Source: Streptomyces sp. NBRC 109706
GTDB taxonomy: Bacteria > Actinomycetota > Actinomycetes > Streptomycetales > Streptomycetaceae
Reading direction: 5' to 3'
Assembly: GCF_000974485.1 (NCBI RefSeq)
Contig: NZ_BBOM01000010.1
Location: 1 to 64,000, forward strand
DNA: 64,000 nucleotides
The notes beneath the pieces were generated by a model, which worked only from the letters and a program-made list of their open reading frames with translations, was not told the DNA's origin and did no database searches. Positions 1-9,461 of this stretch are shown in pieces (the first letter of the stretch is position 1; every line of letters starts with the position of its first letter). The position numbers were made by a program, and so were the translations under genes.

Positions 1-711
1 GACGGGCGGGTCGAGGCCCTGCGGGCGTTGCGGGTCGCCCGCCGCAGCGCGGTCCAGCAGCGCTCGGACGTGCAGCGGCAGGTCAAGAACCTGATCGTCA
101 CCGCGCCGGAAGGCGTCCGCACCATGCTGCGGCACCTGAAGGACAAGGACCTGCTGACCACCTGCGCGGGCTTCCGCCCGAGCCTGGACCAGGCCGGCGG
201 TCCGCTCACCGCGACGAAGATCGCCCTTCGCTCTCTCGCCCGCCGCCACCGCGACCTGGGCCAGGAGATCGACGAACTGGACGAGCTGATAGCCCCGCTC
301 ACCCAGGAGATCAACCCGGCCCTGACCGAGCTGAACGGCGTCGGCCCGGACGTCGCCGGCCAGCTGCTGGTCACCGCGGGCGACAACCCCGACCGGCTCC
401 GCTCGGAAGCGGCGTTCGCCATGCTCTGCGGCGTCGCCCCGCTGCCCGCGTCATCCGGCCGCACCCACCGCCACCGGCTCAACCGGGGCGGTGACCGGGC
501 CGCGAACGCGGCCCTCTACCGGATCGTGCTCTGCCGCCTGCGCTGGGACCAGCGCACCAAGCAGTACATGGAGCGACGGACCAAGGAGGGCCTGTCCAAG
601 AAGGAGATCATCCGCTGCCTCAAGCGGTTCGTCGCCCGCGAGGTCTACCACGTCCTGACCACCACGAACGCCACCGCACCGGCCCCGAATCACCTCGCAA
701 CCGCTGCTTGA
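1..711 (+). CDS. IS110-family transposase, 3' part
   Basis: The reading frame is open from base 1, so the 5' end lies outside the window. The visible part holds the C-terminal Transposase_20 (helix-hairpin-helix) region, with the motifs LNGVGPDVAGQLL and FAMLCGVAPLPASSG and then HRLNRGGDRAANAALY, all typical of IS110 enzymes. IS110 elements move by a DEDD-type recombinase guided by an RNA from the element's noncoding end; that RNA region is not visible here. The stop lies immediately before sequence that reads as the interior of the next gene, so the element has landed in a virB4-like gene. Confidence 0.9.
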   Translation, partial: DGRVEALRALRVARRSAVQQRSDVQRQVKNLIVTAPEGVRTMLRHLKDKDLLTTCAGFRPSLDQAGGPLTATKIALRSLARRHRDLGQEIDELDELIAPLTQEINPALTELNGVGPDVAGQLLVTAGDNPDRLRSEAAFAMLCGVAPLPASSGRTHRHRLNRGGDRAANAALYRIVLCRLRWDQRTKQYMERRTKEGLSKKEIIRCLKRFVAREVYHVLTTTNATAPAPNHLATAA

Positions 712-725
712 CATCCATAAGAGCA
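1..725 (+). mobile_element. IS110-family insertion sequence, right end
   Basis: This is the right part of an IS110 element. The boundary is placed between the transposase stop (709-711) and about base 730, because from there the next frame reads as conserved conjugation-ATPase sequence with no start codon of its own before 773. The exact end needs comparison with an empty site. Confidence 0.6.
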
Positions 726-772
726 TCTCCCTGGCCGTCGGTGCGCGGCACCTGGAGGTCGGTGGTGAGTGG

Positions 773-2518
773 GTGGCGAGCTTCGCAATCGTCGGCTACC
801 CCCGTGAAGTGCACCCGGGGTGGCTCCAGCCGCTGCTGACCTACCCAGGCCGCATGGACGTCTCGGTCCACATCGAACCCATCGACCCGGTCACCGCCTC
901 CGCCCGGTTGAAGAAGCAGCTGGCGAAGTTCGAGTCCGGCCGCAGGTCCAACGACGAGCACGGCCGCCTGCCCGACCCACACGTCGAGGCCGCCACCGAA
1001 GACGCCTACGACCTCAGCTCACGGGTCGCCCGTGGCGAGGGCCGGCTCTTTAGGCTCGGGCTGTATCTGACCGTGCACGCCGCCAGCCGCGAGGAACTGG
1101 TCACGGAAGTCGGGGCCGTGCGGTCGCTGGCCGCCAGCCTCCTGATGGACGCCAAACCGGCGAGCTACCGGGCATTGCAGGGCTGGGTGACCTGCCTGCC
1201 CATGGGGCTCGATCTCCTGTCGATGCGCCGGACGTTCGATACCTCCGCCCTCGCCGCGAGCTTCCCGTTCACCAGCCCCGACCTGCCGCCGGCCGACCCC
1301 ACCTCGGTCGCCGCCCCCACCGGCGTGCTGTACGGCTACAACGTCGGCAGCCAGGGGCTGGTGCACTGGGACCGCTTCGCCCTCGACAACCACAACTCCG
1401 TCATCCTGGGCCGCTCCGGCGCCGGCAAGTCCTACCTGGTGAAACTCGAACTCCTACGGTCGCTGTACCGGGGAATCGAGATCTACGTCGTGGACCCGGA
1501 GGACGAGTACGCCCGCCTCGCCCAGGCCGTGGGCGGCACCTATGTGCATCTCGGCGCCGAGGGAGTCAGGCTCAACCCTCTCGACCTGCCCGTTCACACC
1601 CGGCCCGACGGCCGGCGCACCGCGCCCCGCGACGCCCCGGTGCGACGCTCGTTGTTCCTGCACACCGTCATCGGCGTGCTCCTCGGCACCCAGCTCACCC
1701 CCGGCGAACGCGCCACCCTCGACCGCGCCATCACCGCCACCTACCAGCAGGCCGGGATCACCGGCGACGCCCGCACCTGGACCCGCCCGGCCCCGCTGCT
1801 GGCCGACCTCGCCCACACCCTCGAACGCTCCGAAGACACCGAGGCCGCCGACCTCGCCGCTCGCCTCCACCCCTATGTCCACGGCGCGTTCAGCGGCCTG
1901 TTCAACGGGCCCACCACGAGCCGGCCCGACGGACACCTCGTCGTCTTTTCCCTGCGCGACCTGCCCGACGAACTCAAGGCCATCGGCACCCTGCTCACGC
2001 TGGACGCCGTGTGGCGCCGGGTCTCCAACCCGGCCATCCGCCGTCCCCGCCTGGTGGTGGTCGACGAGGCGTGGCTGCTGATGCGGGACCCCGCCGGCGC
2101 GGACTTCCTCTTCCGGATGGCCAAGGCCAGCCGAAAGCAGTGGGCCGGCCTCACCGTCGCCACGCAGGACACCGCTGACGTGCTGGGCACCGAGCTGGGC
2201 AAGGCCGTCGTCGCCAACGCCGCCACCCAGATCCTGTTGCGCCAGGCATCCCAGGCCATCGACGAGATCACCACCGTCTTCAACCTCTCCGACGGAGAGC
2301 GCCAGTTCCTGCTCTCCGCCGAGCGCGGCCAAGGCCTCCTCTCGGCCGGCACGCAACGCGTCGCCTTCGAGGCCATCGCGTCGCCCGCAGAGCACCGGCT
2401 GGTCACCACCAACCCCGCCGAACTCGCCACCTACGACGACGAACCCGACACGACGGAACAGGAACGGGCCCCGTTCATCGACCTCGACCCCGCGAGCGAC
2501 GACCCGCTGGCCGCCTGA
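773..2518 (+). CDS. VirB4/TraC-like conjugation ATPase, 5'-truncated
   Basis: This is an ATPase of the actinobacterial conjugation (type IV secretion-like) machinery, expected at the cytoplasmic membrane. Walker A is GRSGAGKS near residue 215 and Walker B is RLVVVDEAW near residue 428. The C-terminal part has the TQDTADVL and QILLRQ motifs of the family. The frame stays open upstream of the GTG at 773 into the IS110 end and encodes VGARHLEVGGEW, which looks like native VirB4 sequence, so the N-terminal portion has been removed by the insertion. The GTG at 773 is only the first possible start left. A VirD4-like gene and other transfer genes follow in the same direction. The truncated protein is probably inactive in transfer. 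Confidence 0.8.
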   Translation: MASFAIVGYPREVHPGWLQPLLTYPGRMDVSVHIEPIDPVTASARLKKQLAKFESGRRSNDEHGRLPDPHVEAATEDAYDLSSRVARGEGRLFRLGLYLTVHAASREELVTEVGAVRSLAASLLMDAKPASYRALQGWVTCLPMGLDLLSMRRTFDTSALAASFPFTSPDLPPADPTSVAAPTGVLYGYNVGSQGLVHWDRFALDNHNSVILGRSGAGKSYLVKLELLRSLYRGIEIYVVDPEDEYARLAQAVGGTYVHLGAEGVRLNPLDLPVHTRPDGRRTAPRDAPVRRSLFLHTVIGVLLGTQLTPGERATLDRAITATYQQAGITGDARTWTRPAPLLADLAHTLERSEDTEAADLAARLHPYVHGAFSGLFNGPTTSRPDGHLVVFSLRDLPDELKAIGTLLTLDAVWRRVSNPAIRRPRLVVVDEAWLLMRDPAGADFLFRMAKASRKQWAGLTVATQDTADVLGTELGKAVVANAATQILLRQASQAIDEITTVFNLSDGERQFLLSAERGQGLLSAGTQRVAFEAIASPAEHRLVTTNPAELATYDDEPDTTEQERAPFIDLDPASDDPLAA

Positions 2519-2561
2519 CCACTTCCCCTTGTCCCTCCCGAGCTTGGAGGTGAACTCCCCC

Positions 2562-3395
2562 TTGCCGCATCCACCCAACGTCATCGCGCGCCCCAAACGG
2601 CTCATCACCCAGAACCGCGCAATGAAGTCCATCGGGGTGTGGAACTGGACCCTGCCCGCATGGGCCGGCCGCTTCCCCGACGGCCGCACCTACAACACCT
2701 GCCCCTCCGCGGGGATATGCAGCTCGGTCTGCTACGCCCGCCACGGCACCTACTCCTGGCCCCAGGTCCTGGCCAAACACCAGGCCAACCTTCGCTTCGT
2801 CCTCGACGACCTCACCAGCTGGGAACACACCATGGTCACCGAGCTGGGCGCAGCACGGCTCCGTCGTGCCTGGGTGCGAATCCACGACTCCGGCGACTTC
2901 TTCTCCGACGCCTACACCCTGGCCTGGCTCCGCGTGGCGCGTGCCCACCCCGACGTGACCTTCTACGCCTACACCAAGGAAGTCAGCCGGTTCCGGGCAC
3001 TCGTCGAACCCGCCCCGCCGGAGAACCTGTTGTGGGTCTACAGCTACGGCGGCACCCAGGACTCCACCCTTGACGCCGAACGGGACCGAGTCGCGGACGT
3101 CTTCCCCGACGAAGCCGCCATCCGCGAGGCCGGCTGGCACTCCCAAGAGGCGAACGACCTCCTCGCGGTACTGGGGCCCCGGCTGGTCGGCGTCCCGGCC
3201 AACCGCATCCCCCACCTCCTCAAGCGCCTGAACGGCCGAACGTTCCGCTCCTGGCAGGCCGAAGTCGACGCCGAACGACGCGCCCGCGCAACGCGACACG
3301 GCCATCTACGACTCCTGCCCGACGGCCGTGCTCGCAGCGCTGCCTCGCAGTCCGGGACGCGATCCCCCGGTGAGCGGCACGACCAGGCCGCATAG
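2562..3395 (+). CDS. Gp88-like protein of the conjugation module
   Basis: The protein resembles the phage 'gene product 88' family, whose function is unknown. Recognisable blocks are LITQNRAMK, the cysteine pair region CPSAGICSSVCYAR, IHDSGDFFS, FYAYTKEVSRF and NRIPHLLKR. The frame is open from 2529, but GGAGG at 2546-2550 best fits the TTG at 2562. It sits between the VirB4-like and VirD4-like genes, 43 bases after the former, an arrangement common in Streptomyces transfer regions, so it was probably co-transcribed with them. The clustered cysteines might bind metal, but this is a guess. Confidence 0.7.
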   Translation: MPHPPNVIARPKRLITQNRAMKSIGVWNWTLPAWAGRFPDGRTYNTCPSAGICSSVCYARHGTYSWPQVLAKHQANLRFVLDDLTSWEHTMVTELGAARLRRAWVRIHDSGDFFSDAYTLAWLRVARAHPDVTFYAYTKEVSRFRALVEPAPPENLLWVYSYGGTQDSTLDAERDRVADVFPDEAAIREAGWHSQEANDLLAVLGPRLVGVPANRIPHLLKRLNGRTFRSWQAEVDAERRARATRHGHLRLLPDGRARSAASQSGTRSPGERHDQAA

Positions 3396-3437
3396 CCACT
3401 GCTCGCCCCTTCCGTCCCCGTTTCCAGAGAGGCGACC

Positions 3438-5939
3438 GTGAACCGCAACCCTGCCGAAGAGGAGCCGAACTCCCCGGTGCGCGACTATCTCCTCGACCCT
3501 TCCGGAGCGCTCGACCACCTGCTGGACGATGTCCTGGCGTGGGCCGCCCAGTGGGGCCTGCTGACCGGCACCATCGCCATGCTCGCTCTCGCGATGTTGG
3601 GCCTGGGATGGCTGTGGTGGCGACGGCATTGCCGGGAACGGATCGCCGCCGACGCCAGGATCGTCCGGATCCTCCCGCCACCGGAAGTCGACGCGAGCGG
3701 CGCCGCCGCCTTGTGGGCCAACCTGGTCGGGCTGCTGCGCCCGGCCATCAAACGCCTGGCGGGTCAGCCACATGTCGTCTTCGAGTACGTCACCGACCGG
3801 GAGACGCTGTCCCTCCAGATATGGGTACCGGGCGTCGTCCCACCGGGACTGGTGGAACGGGCCGTTGAGGCCGCCTGGCCCGGTGCGCACACCCGCACCA
3901 CTCCGGCCACCAGCCCACTCCCCGGCCGGCTGGCCAAGGAGGGGGACGGGGAGATCGAGTTGGTGGCGGGCCAGTTGCGGCTGGCGCGCAGCGAAGCCCT
4001 GCCGATCCGCACCGACTTCGCCACCGATCCCATCCGAGCCCTGCTGGGTGCACCGGTCGGCCTGGGCCCCGGCGAACGCGCCGTCGTACAGATCCTCGCC
4101 CGCCCGGTGGCCGGGCGCCGGCTGCGCGCCGCCCGACGTGCCGCCCGTCGACTGCGCTCCGGGCGCTCCCCGCATACGATCAGCCGCCTGCTGGAGACGT
4201 TCCTGCTGCCCGGGCCCACCCCACGTCGCCCGACGCGCACAGCCCAACTCCAGGACCGGCACACGGTGTTGGAGACGGCGGCCGAGGACCGAGCGATCGT
4301 GAACAAGGCGCGCGGCGCGCACTACGAGACGCTGGTCCGCTTCGCGGTCTCCAGCACCCTGCCCCACCCGTCCGACAGCACCGAGCGGACGGTCGTGCGC
4401 GACCGGCTGACCGGCCGCGTCCACGCGCTGGCAGCGGCGTTCGCGACGTTCAGCGAGCACAACTACTACCGCCGCACCCGGCTCGGCGACCGGCGCGCCC
4501 TACCCCGACTGACCCAACGGCGCCTGGACCGGGGCGATCTGATGTCCGTCGACGAAGTCGCCGTGCTGGCCCATCTCCCCTGGGACACGGATATCCCGCA
4601 GCTGGATCGGGCCGGAGCACGCGCCGTCGCCCCACCCCCCGGCGTGCCAGCACATGGCCCCGGCGTCAAACCGCTCGGGCACACCGACACCGGCCGGCCC
4701 CGCCCCGTCGGCCTGCATGTGGCCGACTCCCGCCACCACCTTCACATCCTCGGGGCAACCGGCTCAGGAAAGTCCGAGTTGATGGCCCGCCTCATCCTGG
4801 ACGACGCCGAGGCCGGCCGAGGAGTCGTCGCCGTGGACCCCAAGGGCGACCTGATCCAGGACGTGCTGGCCCGACTGCCCGAAGAACTCGGCGAGCGCGT
4901 CGTGCTCTTCGACGCCGACAGCTCCACCCGCCCCCCGATCCTCAACCCCCTCGAAGGGCCGGACACCACCCGCATCGTCGACAACCTCATGAGCATCTTC
5001 TCCCGGATCTACGCCTCCTCCTGGGGCCCGAGGACGGACGACATCCTGCGCGCCGGCCTCCTGACCCTGCGAGCCCGCCCCGGCGACGAGGCGCCGCTGC
5101 TGACCGACCTGCCCACCCTGCTCACCGACCCCGCCGCCCGCCAGCGCGCGGTCAACCAGCTCGACGACGACCTGCTGAAGGGCTTCTGGACCTGGTACGG
5201 AAAGCTCTCCGATCCCGCCGCCGCACAGATCACCGCCCCGCTGATGAACAAGCTCCGAGGGCTGCTGTTGCGGCCGTTCGTCCGCAACGCCCTGGCCGGC
5301 GGGCCCTCCACCGTCGATATCGACCGCGTCCTGAACGAAGGGGGCATCTGCCTGGTGCGCATCGCCCGAGACGCCCTCGGGCTGGAGACCTCCCGGCTGT
5401 TCGGCTCGCTGGTCGTGGCCCGCACCTGGCAGGCCGCCACCGCCCGCTCGCACGTCGGCCAGCATCAGCGCCCCGACGCCAGCCTCTACCTCGACGAGGC
5501 GCACAACTTCCTCAACCTGCCGTACCCGTTGGAGGACATGCTCGCCGAGGCACGCGGCTACCGGCTGTCCATCACCCTCGCCCACCAGTACCTGCGCCAG
5601 CTCCCCAGGGAGTTGGAAGAGGGCATCTCGGCCAACGCCCGCACGAAGGTCTACTTCAACGCCTCGCCCGAGGATGCCCGGGTCCTGGCCCGTCACACCG
5701 CTCCCCGACTGGCCGAGCAGGACCTCTCCCACCTCGGCGCCTACACCATCGCGGTCCGCCCAGTGCTACGAGGCGCGGAGACCGGCGCGTTCACCGCCAT
5801 CACCGAGAAGCTTCCACCCCGAATCCCCGGCCGCGCCAAGACCATCCGCGCCACCGCCGCCCGCTCCGCACGCACCCGACTCACCGCGCCCCAGGCCCAA
5901 GGTCGACCGGCCGCCTCGGACCCCCGCCGCACGCCGTGA
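3438..5939 (+). CDS. VirD4/TraG-like coupling ATPase, membrane-anchored
   Basis: This is an 833-residue P-loop ATPase of the type IV coupling-protein kind, which would feed DNA into the conjugation channel. A hydrophobic segment at about residues 35-55 anchors the N-terminus. Walker A is GATGSGKSELM near residue 440, followed by VVAVDPKGDL. Walker B is ASLYLDEAHNF near residue 685, and TLAHQYLRQLP follows. The GTG start has GAGAGG eight bases upstream. It ends at the edge of the replication-relaxation gene. It looks intact although its VirB4 partner is truncated. Confidence 0.85.
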   Translation: MNRNPAEEEPNSPVRDYLLDPSGALDHLLDDVLAWAAQWGLLTGTIAMLALAMLGLGWLWWRRHCRERIAADARIVRILPPPEVDASGAAALWANLVGLLRPAIKRLAGQPHVVFEYVTDRETLSLQIWVPGVVPPGLVERAVEAAWPGAHTRTTPATSPLPGRLAKEGDGEIELVAGQLRLARSEALPIRTDFATDPIRALLGAPVGLGPGERAVVQILARPVAGRRLRAARRAARRLRSGRSPHTISRLLETFLLPGPTPRRPTRTAQLQDRHTVLETAAEDRAIVNKARGAHYETLVRFAVSSTLPHPSDSTERTVVRDRLTGRVHALAAAFATFSEHNYYRRTRLGDRRALPRLTQRRLDRGDLMSVDEVAVLAHLPWDTDIPQLDRAGARAVAPPPGVPAHGPGVKPLGHTDTGRPRPVGLHVADSRHHLHILGATGSGKSELMARLILDDAEAGRGVVAVDPKGDLIQDVLARLPEELGERVVLFDADSSTRPPILNPLEGPDTTRIVDNLMSIFSRIYASSWGPRTDDILRAGLLTLRARPGDEAPLLTDLPTLLTDPAARQRAVNQLDDDLLKGFWTWYGKLSDPAAAQITAPLMNKLRGLLLRPFVRNALAGGPSTVDIDRVLNEGGICLVRIARDALGLETSRLFGSLVVARTWQAATARSHVGQHQRPDASLYLDEAHNFLNLPYPLEDMLAEARGYRLSITLAHQYLRQLPRELEEGISANARTKVYFNASPEDARVLARHTAPRLAEQDLSHLGAYTIAVRPVLRGAETGAFTAITEKLPPRIPGRAKTIRATAARSARTRLTAPQAQGRPAASDPRRTP

Positions 5940-5989
5940 CCCGGGGCCTTCCCGTCGACAACTCCGCGCCTGCAACGAGAGGTTCCTCC

Positions 5990-7024
5990 GTGACCGACGA
6001 ATACCCCTTCCGCCGCCCCCTGCGCAGCCACCAGCCCGGCCGCATCACTTCCCGGCTCGCCGTCAACGGCGCACACCTGGCCCGACTGGCCGGACGCCTC
6101 ACCGTCCGCGACCGGTGGCTGGCCCGCATGGTCCACGAGCACAAGGTCCTCACCACCCACCAGATCACGCAGATCGGTTGGCCGTCCGTCCGATCCGCCA
6201 ACCTGCGCCTACTCCAGCTGTACCGGTGGCGCGTCCTCGACCGCTTCCAGCCGTTCACCGCCAGCGGCTCCGCCCCCATGCACTACGTCCTCGACACCGC
6301 CGGCGCCTCCATCCTCGCCGCCGAAGACGGCCTCGACCCCCGCAAGCTCTCCTACCGACACCACACCGCCATCGGCATCGCCCACTCCCGCCAGCTCGCC
6401 CACACCACCGGCACCAACGGGCTGTTCACCGCCCTCATCGCCCGTGCCCGACACCCCGCCGCGCAGGAGCGGCTGACGGCCTGGTGGTCCGAAACCCGCT
6501 GCACGTCGATCTTCGGCGACATCGTCCGCCCCGACGCCTACGGCCGCTGGCACCACCAGCGCGCCGGAACCACCGAATGGTTCCTGGAATACGACCGCGG
6601 CACCGAACCACTCACCAAGCTGGCCAGAAAACTCGGCCGGTACCACCAGCTCGCCCGCGCCTCCGCCATCACCACCCCCGTGCTGTTCTGGCTGCCGTCC
6701 GCCGAACGGGAAAGCGGCGCCCGCACCGCCCTCGCCGCCGCGCACCAGTCCCTGGAGGACCCCAGACTCGTTCCCGTCGCCACCACCCACACCAACGCCG
6801 CACCCCCGAACAACGGCGACCCCGCCGCACCCCGCTGGCTCCCCCTCCCCAGCAGCCAGAGCGGACGCCTCCCCCTGGCCGGCCTCACCCGCGCCTGGCT
6901 CCACCTTCCCCCCGTCTCCCCCACCGCCACACAGAACACCACCACCCCCGACTCCGGCCTCCGGCCGCCCACGCCCATGCCGCCCAACCAACTCGGATCC
7001 ATGGCGACTTCAGGAAGGTGGTGA
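5990..7024 (+). CDS. Replication-relaxation family protein
   Basis: This belongs to the replication-relaxation family found in actinobacterial conjugative elements. The N-terminal half has winged-helix-like sequence with VLTTHQITQIGW and SANLRLLQLYRWRVLDRF, followed by HYVLDTAGASILA and the HHTAIGIAHSRQLAHTTG block typical of the family. The GTG at 5990 has GAGAGG seven bases upstream. An in-frame GTG at 5936 would overlap the upstream stop and has no clear ribosome site. The C-terminal 60 residues are rich in proline and threonine. The role in transfer or replication is inferred from the family and neighbours. Confidence 0.8.
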   Translation: MTDEYPFRRPLRSHQPGRITSRLAVNGAHLARLAGRLTVRDRWLARMVHEHKVLTTHQITQIGWPSVRSANLRLLQLYRWRVLDRFQPFTASGSAPMHYVLDTAGASILAAEDGLDPRKLSYRHHTAIGIAHSRQLAHTTGTNGLFTALIARARHPAAQERLTAWWSETRCTSIFGDIVRPDAYGRWHHQRAGTTEWFLEYDRGTEPLTKLARKLGRYHQLARASAITTPVLFWLPSAERESGARTALAAAHQSLEDPRLVPVATTHTNAAPPNNGDPAAPRWLPLPSSQSGRLPLAGLTRAWLHLPPVSPTATQNTTTPDSGLRPPTPMPPNQLGSMATSGRW

Positions 7025-7030
7025 ACCACC

Positions 7031-7984
7031 ACGTTCAGGACCACAGCCGCGTTCCTCACCGGCCTTCTGCTTCTTGTCGTACTCGGCGCAGCCGGAGCAG
7101 CCGGCATGCTCTCCACCCTCACCGGACAAGGAGCCAGCTCACCCAGCCGCACCGCCATGGAGGACATCCCGCCCGAGAACTACGCCCTCTACACCGCCGC
7201 TGCAGGGACCTGCCCCGGCCTCGACTGGACCGTTCTCGCGGCCATCGGGAAGGTCGAGAGCGACCACGGCCGCTCCCCTCTCGACGGTGTCACCAACGGC
7301 ACCAACCACAAAGGCGCTCGTGGACCGATGCAGTTCCTTCAACCCACATTCGACGAAGTCGTCACCGAACACCCCCCACCACCGGGCGAATCCCAACCGC
7401 CCTCGCCCTACAACCTCCACGACGCGACCTATGCCGCAGCCACCTACCTGTGCGACTCCGGCGCCCGAAACGGCGAGAACCTCCCCGGCGCCCTCTTTAC
7501 GTACAACCGCGCCGACTGGTACGTCGCCGACGTCCTCACCCAGGCCACCCAGTACCAGAGCGCCACCACCATCGGCGACGACAACGACGCCTCCCCCATC
7601 GCCCTCCAAGCCATCAACTACGCCCAAGGACAACTCGGCCTCCCCTACCTCTGGGGCGGCGACGGACCCGCCGCAGGCGAAGACGGCTTCGACTGCTCCG
7701 GCCTCACCCGCGCCGCCTACGAAACCGCCGGCATCCCCATCCCCCGCGTCGCCCAAGACCAGTACAACGCCGGCCCCCACATCCCCGAAGACCAACTCCA
7801 ACCCGGCGACCTCGTCTTCTACGGCACCCCAGACGACATCCACCACGTCGGCCTCTACATCGGAGCCGACCAAATGATCCACGCACCAAGAACCGGGGAG
7901 CTGATCCAGATCGCGCCGTACCGATACGCGGGAGACGACTTCGCGGCGGCAACTCGGCCTTCTACATCGCAACGGCAGGGCTAG
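7031..7984 (+). CDS. Lytic transglycosylase-like plus NlpC/P60 peptidase
   Basis: This is a two-domain cell-wall hydrolase of the type that opens peptidoglycan for conjugation. A lysozyme-like domain (VLAAIGKVESDHGRS, GPMQFLQPTF, FTYNRADWYV) comes first. An NlpC/P60 domain follows with catalytic Cys in DGFDCSGLTR and His in DDIHHVGLYIG. The first ATG in frame is at 7106, but it would discard a hydrophobic segment (FLTGLLLLVVLGAAGAAG) encoded just upstream in the same frame. No ATG, GTG or TTG precedes that segment. An ACG at 7031, seven bases after a GGTGGTG purine stretch, sits where the start would be expected. The true start is therefore unclear: either a rare ACG start or a start-codon mutation. 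Confidence 0.75.
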   Translation, partial: TFRTTAAFLTGLLLLVVLGAAGAAGMLSTLTGQGASSPSRTAMEDIPPENYALYTAAAGTCPGLDWTVLAAIGKVESDHGRSPLDGVTNGTNHKGARGPMQFLQPTFDEVVTEHPPPPGESQPPSPYNLHDATYAAATYLCDSGARNGENLPGALFTYNRADWYVADVLTQATQYQSATTIGDDNDASPIALQAINYAQGQLGLPYLWGGDGPAAGEDGFDCSGLTRAAYETAGIPIPRVAQDQYNAGPHIPEDQLQPGDLVFYGTPDDIHHVGLYIGADQMIHAPRTGELIQIAPYRYAGDDFAAATRPSTSQRQG

Positions 7985-8340
7985 GATCGAATGTCCGCGC
8001 TGGAGCCCTCGCGTCTTGCCCTTCCCATCTCGCACCTGGAGGCGCATCAGCCGAGCGACCCTTCTCTGTGAGCATTGAGCGATGTGCCTCGCGAAGTCAC
8101 AGGTCACGGGCCTGCTATGAATGGCGATTGGAGTACTCGTGCGGTCGGTGCCCGATGACCATGGCGTAGATCATCGGGCCGGCTCGGGCAGGATGCTGGG
8201 TTCGACTGCTCCCACGGCCGACTGCCGCCTACGATCCGTCAGCAGGTCGACAAATCGCGAGAAAGCGGGGGCGCGGAGGGTACAGGAGCGGCAGTGGATC
8301 AGGGCCCGGCCGGAGCGAACTGCAACCCCTCGACGAGGAG
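7985..8340. other. Intergenic stretch, no gene recognised
   Basis: No reading frame here resembles a known protein, and no convincing hairpin or tRNA was seen. It separates the conjugation module from IS-related debris. Confidence 0.4.
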
Positions 8341-8700
8341 TTGACCACGAGGCCCCAGGAAGTCCAGTCCGAACCGGATGAACTGGCAATCGCGCGGGAG
8401 GCCGAGGGCTCGGTCCAGGTCAGGGCGATCTGCGAGCGGCTGAGCCTGGACGCCTCGGTGCGCGGCAAGCTGGAACCTTCTCGGGTGAAGGTGACCAAGC
8501 TCGCCGAACCGCAACTGGCTACATACACGCTCTGACGGGCAGTTACCGCACGTCCGCAACTGCGTGGGGCGGGCCGTACCTGACAGGCCCGTGACGGCAG
8601 TCGAGTTGGTGTGAAGAGAAACAACAGTCCGTCGAGGGCCCTGACGGCCTTGTCTGCACCGCCCGCCTGCCGCTGTCGAGCGCCACTCTGAACCGGCTCG
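8341..8700 (+). pseudogene. Remnant of an IS-associated small ORF and transposase start
   Basis: The frame at 8341 (TTG) encodes QVRAICERLSLDASVRGKLE, like a small helper-type protein often found before an IS transposase in Streptomyces. The similarity shifts frame near 8505, where another frame continues with NWLHTRSDGQ. At 8640-8697 the translation CTARLPLSSATLNRLADL resembles the first residues of an IS5-like transposase and then ends abruptly. I read this as an IS remnant with a frameshift and a large 3' deletion. The family resemblance is from memory and should be tested by search. Confidence 0.4.
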
Positions 8701-8758
8701 CCGACCTGTGTGGAGGAGAATGGTCTGCGCAGGTCTCGGTGAATCGGAAGGGCGAGGG

Positions 8759-9400
8759 GTGCTGCACGAAACCGCACATGGTGCGCTGGAACAACTCACG
8801 GATGATCTTGTTCTGGAGCGGGTGGCGCTATGGGTGCTGCGGGAGCGGTATCCCAGCCTCCGGCCTACCAGCGCCACGAGTGATACCGGTCTCGATGGCT
8901 ACAGCCGGCCCCTGTTCAAAGACGAGATTGACGTGGCGTTGTGGGTCAGCCTGCAGCGCACATGGAGCACGAAGCTCACCATCGAGTTGGAGAAGCACAA
9001 GAAGCACGGGCGTACGGCGCCAGCCGTCTTCGTGATGAACCGCTCGACGACCGAGATCAAGAAGAGGCAAGCGCGGAAGCGGGCAAAGACGGAGTTCGGG
9101 GTGGACCTGGAGATCGTCGACCTTGCCGAGCTCGTCACGGAGCTGGAGTCGGACAGTCTGCGATGGGTGGCCGAGGCCGAACTCGGTGTCCGTCCGCGCC
9201 AGCCCCGGGCCCTGTCCACTGCGGAGATGTACCTGGAGCGACTCTCCGGCACCATCCCGGGAATGACCGCCGAACTCCACGGCGCAACTGAGATCCAGGA
9301 CCGGATCCGTACCGAACTCGACGCGGAAGGCCCCACAAGCAGGATCGTCGTCGTGGAGGGCCCTGGAGGCAGCGGGAAGACCCGGATTGCGAATAGTCTA
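8759..9400 (+). pseudogene. P-loop NTPase gene cut off just after Walker A
   Basis: The sequence starts like a complete protein at GTG 8759 (LHETAHGALEQLTDDL), with GAAGGGCGAGG just upstream. It has an N-terminal region of about 190 residues that may be a nuclease-like or effector module, then a P-loop VVVEGPGGSGKTRIA near residue 205. Coding similarity stops right after the P-loop at about 9395, where unrelated promoter-like DNA with a palindrome begins. The architecture is what is seen in STAND-type ATPases with an N-terminal effector, but the ATPase and sensor parts are gone. It cannot be functional as an NTPase. Confidence 0.55.
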
Positions 9401-9406
9401 GCGTGG

Positions 9407-9438
9407 CCTCTCGTTATGACGACTGTCATAACGAGAGG
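9407..9438. promoter_or_regulatory. Perfect 14-base palindrome, probable operator
   Basis: Arms at 9407-9420 and 9425-9438 (CCTCTCGTTATGAC and its reverse complement) flank a 4-base spacer. It ends 23 bases before the tautomerase start, consistent with an operator for a TetR- or MarR-type repressor. No such repressor is next to it, so that gene may have been lost with the upstream truncation. Confidence 0.6.
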
Positions 9439-9461
9439 TTGTCGAAGACCGAGGAGCTGCC

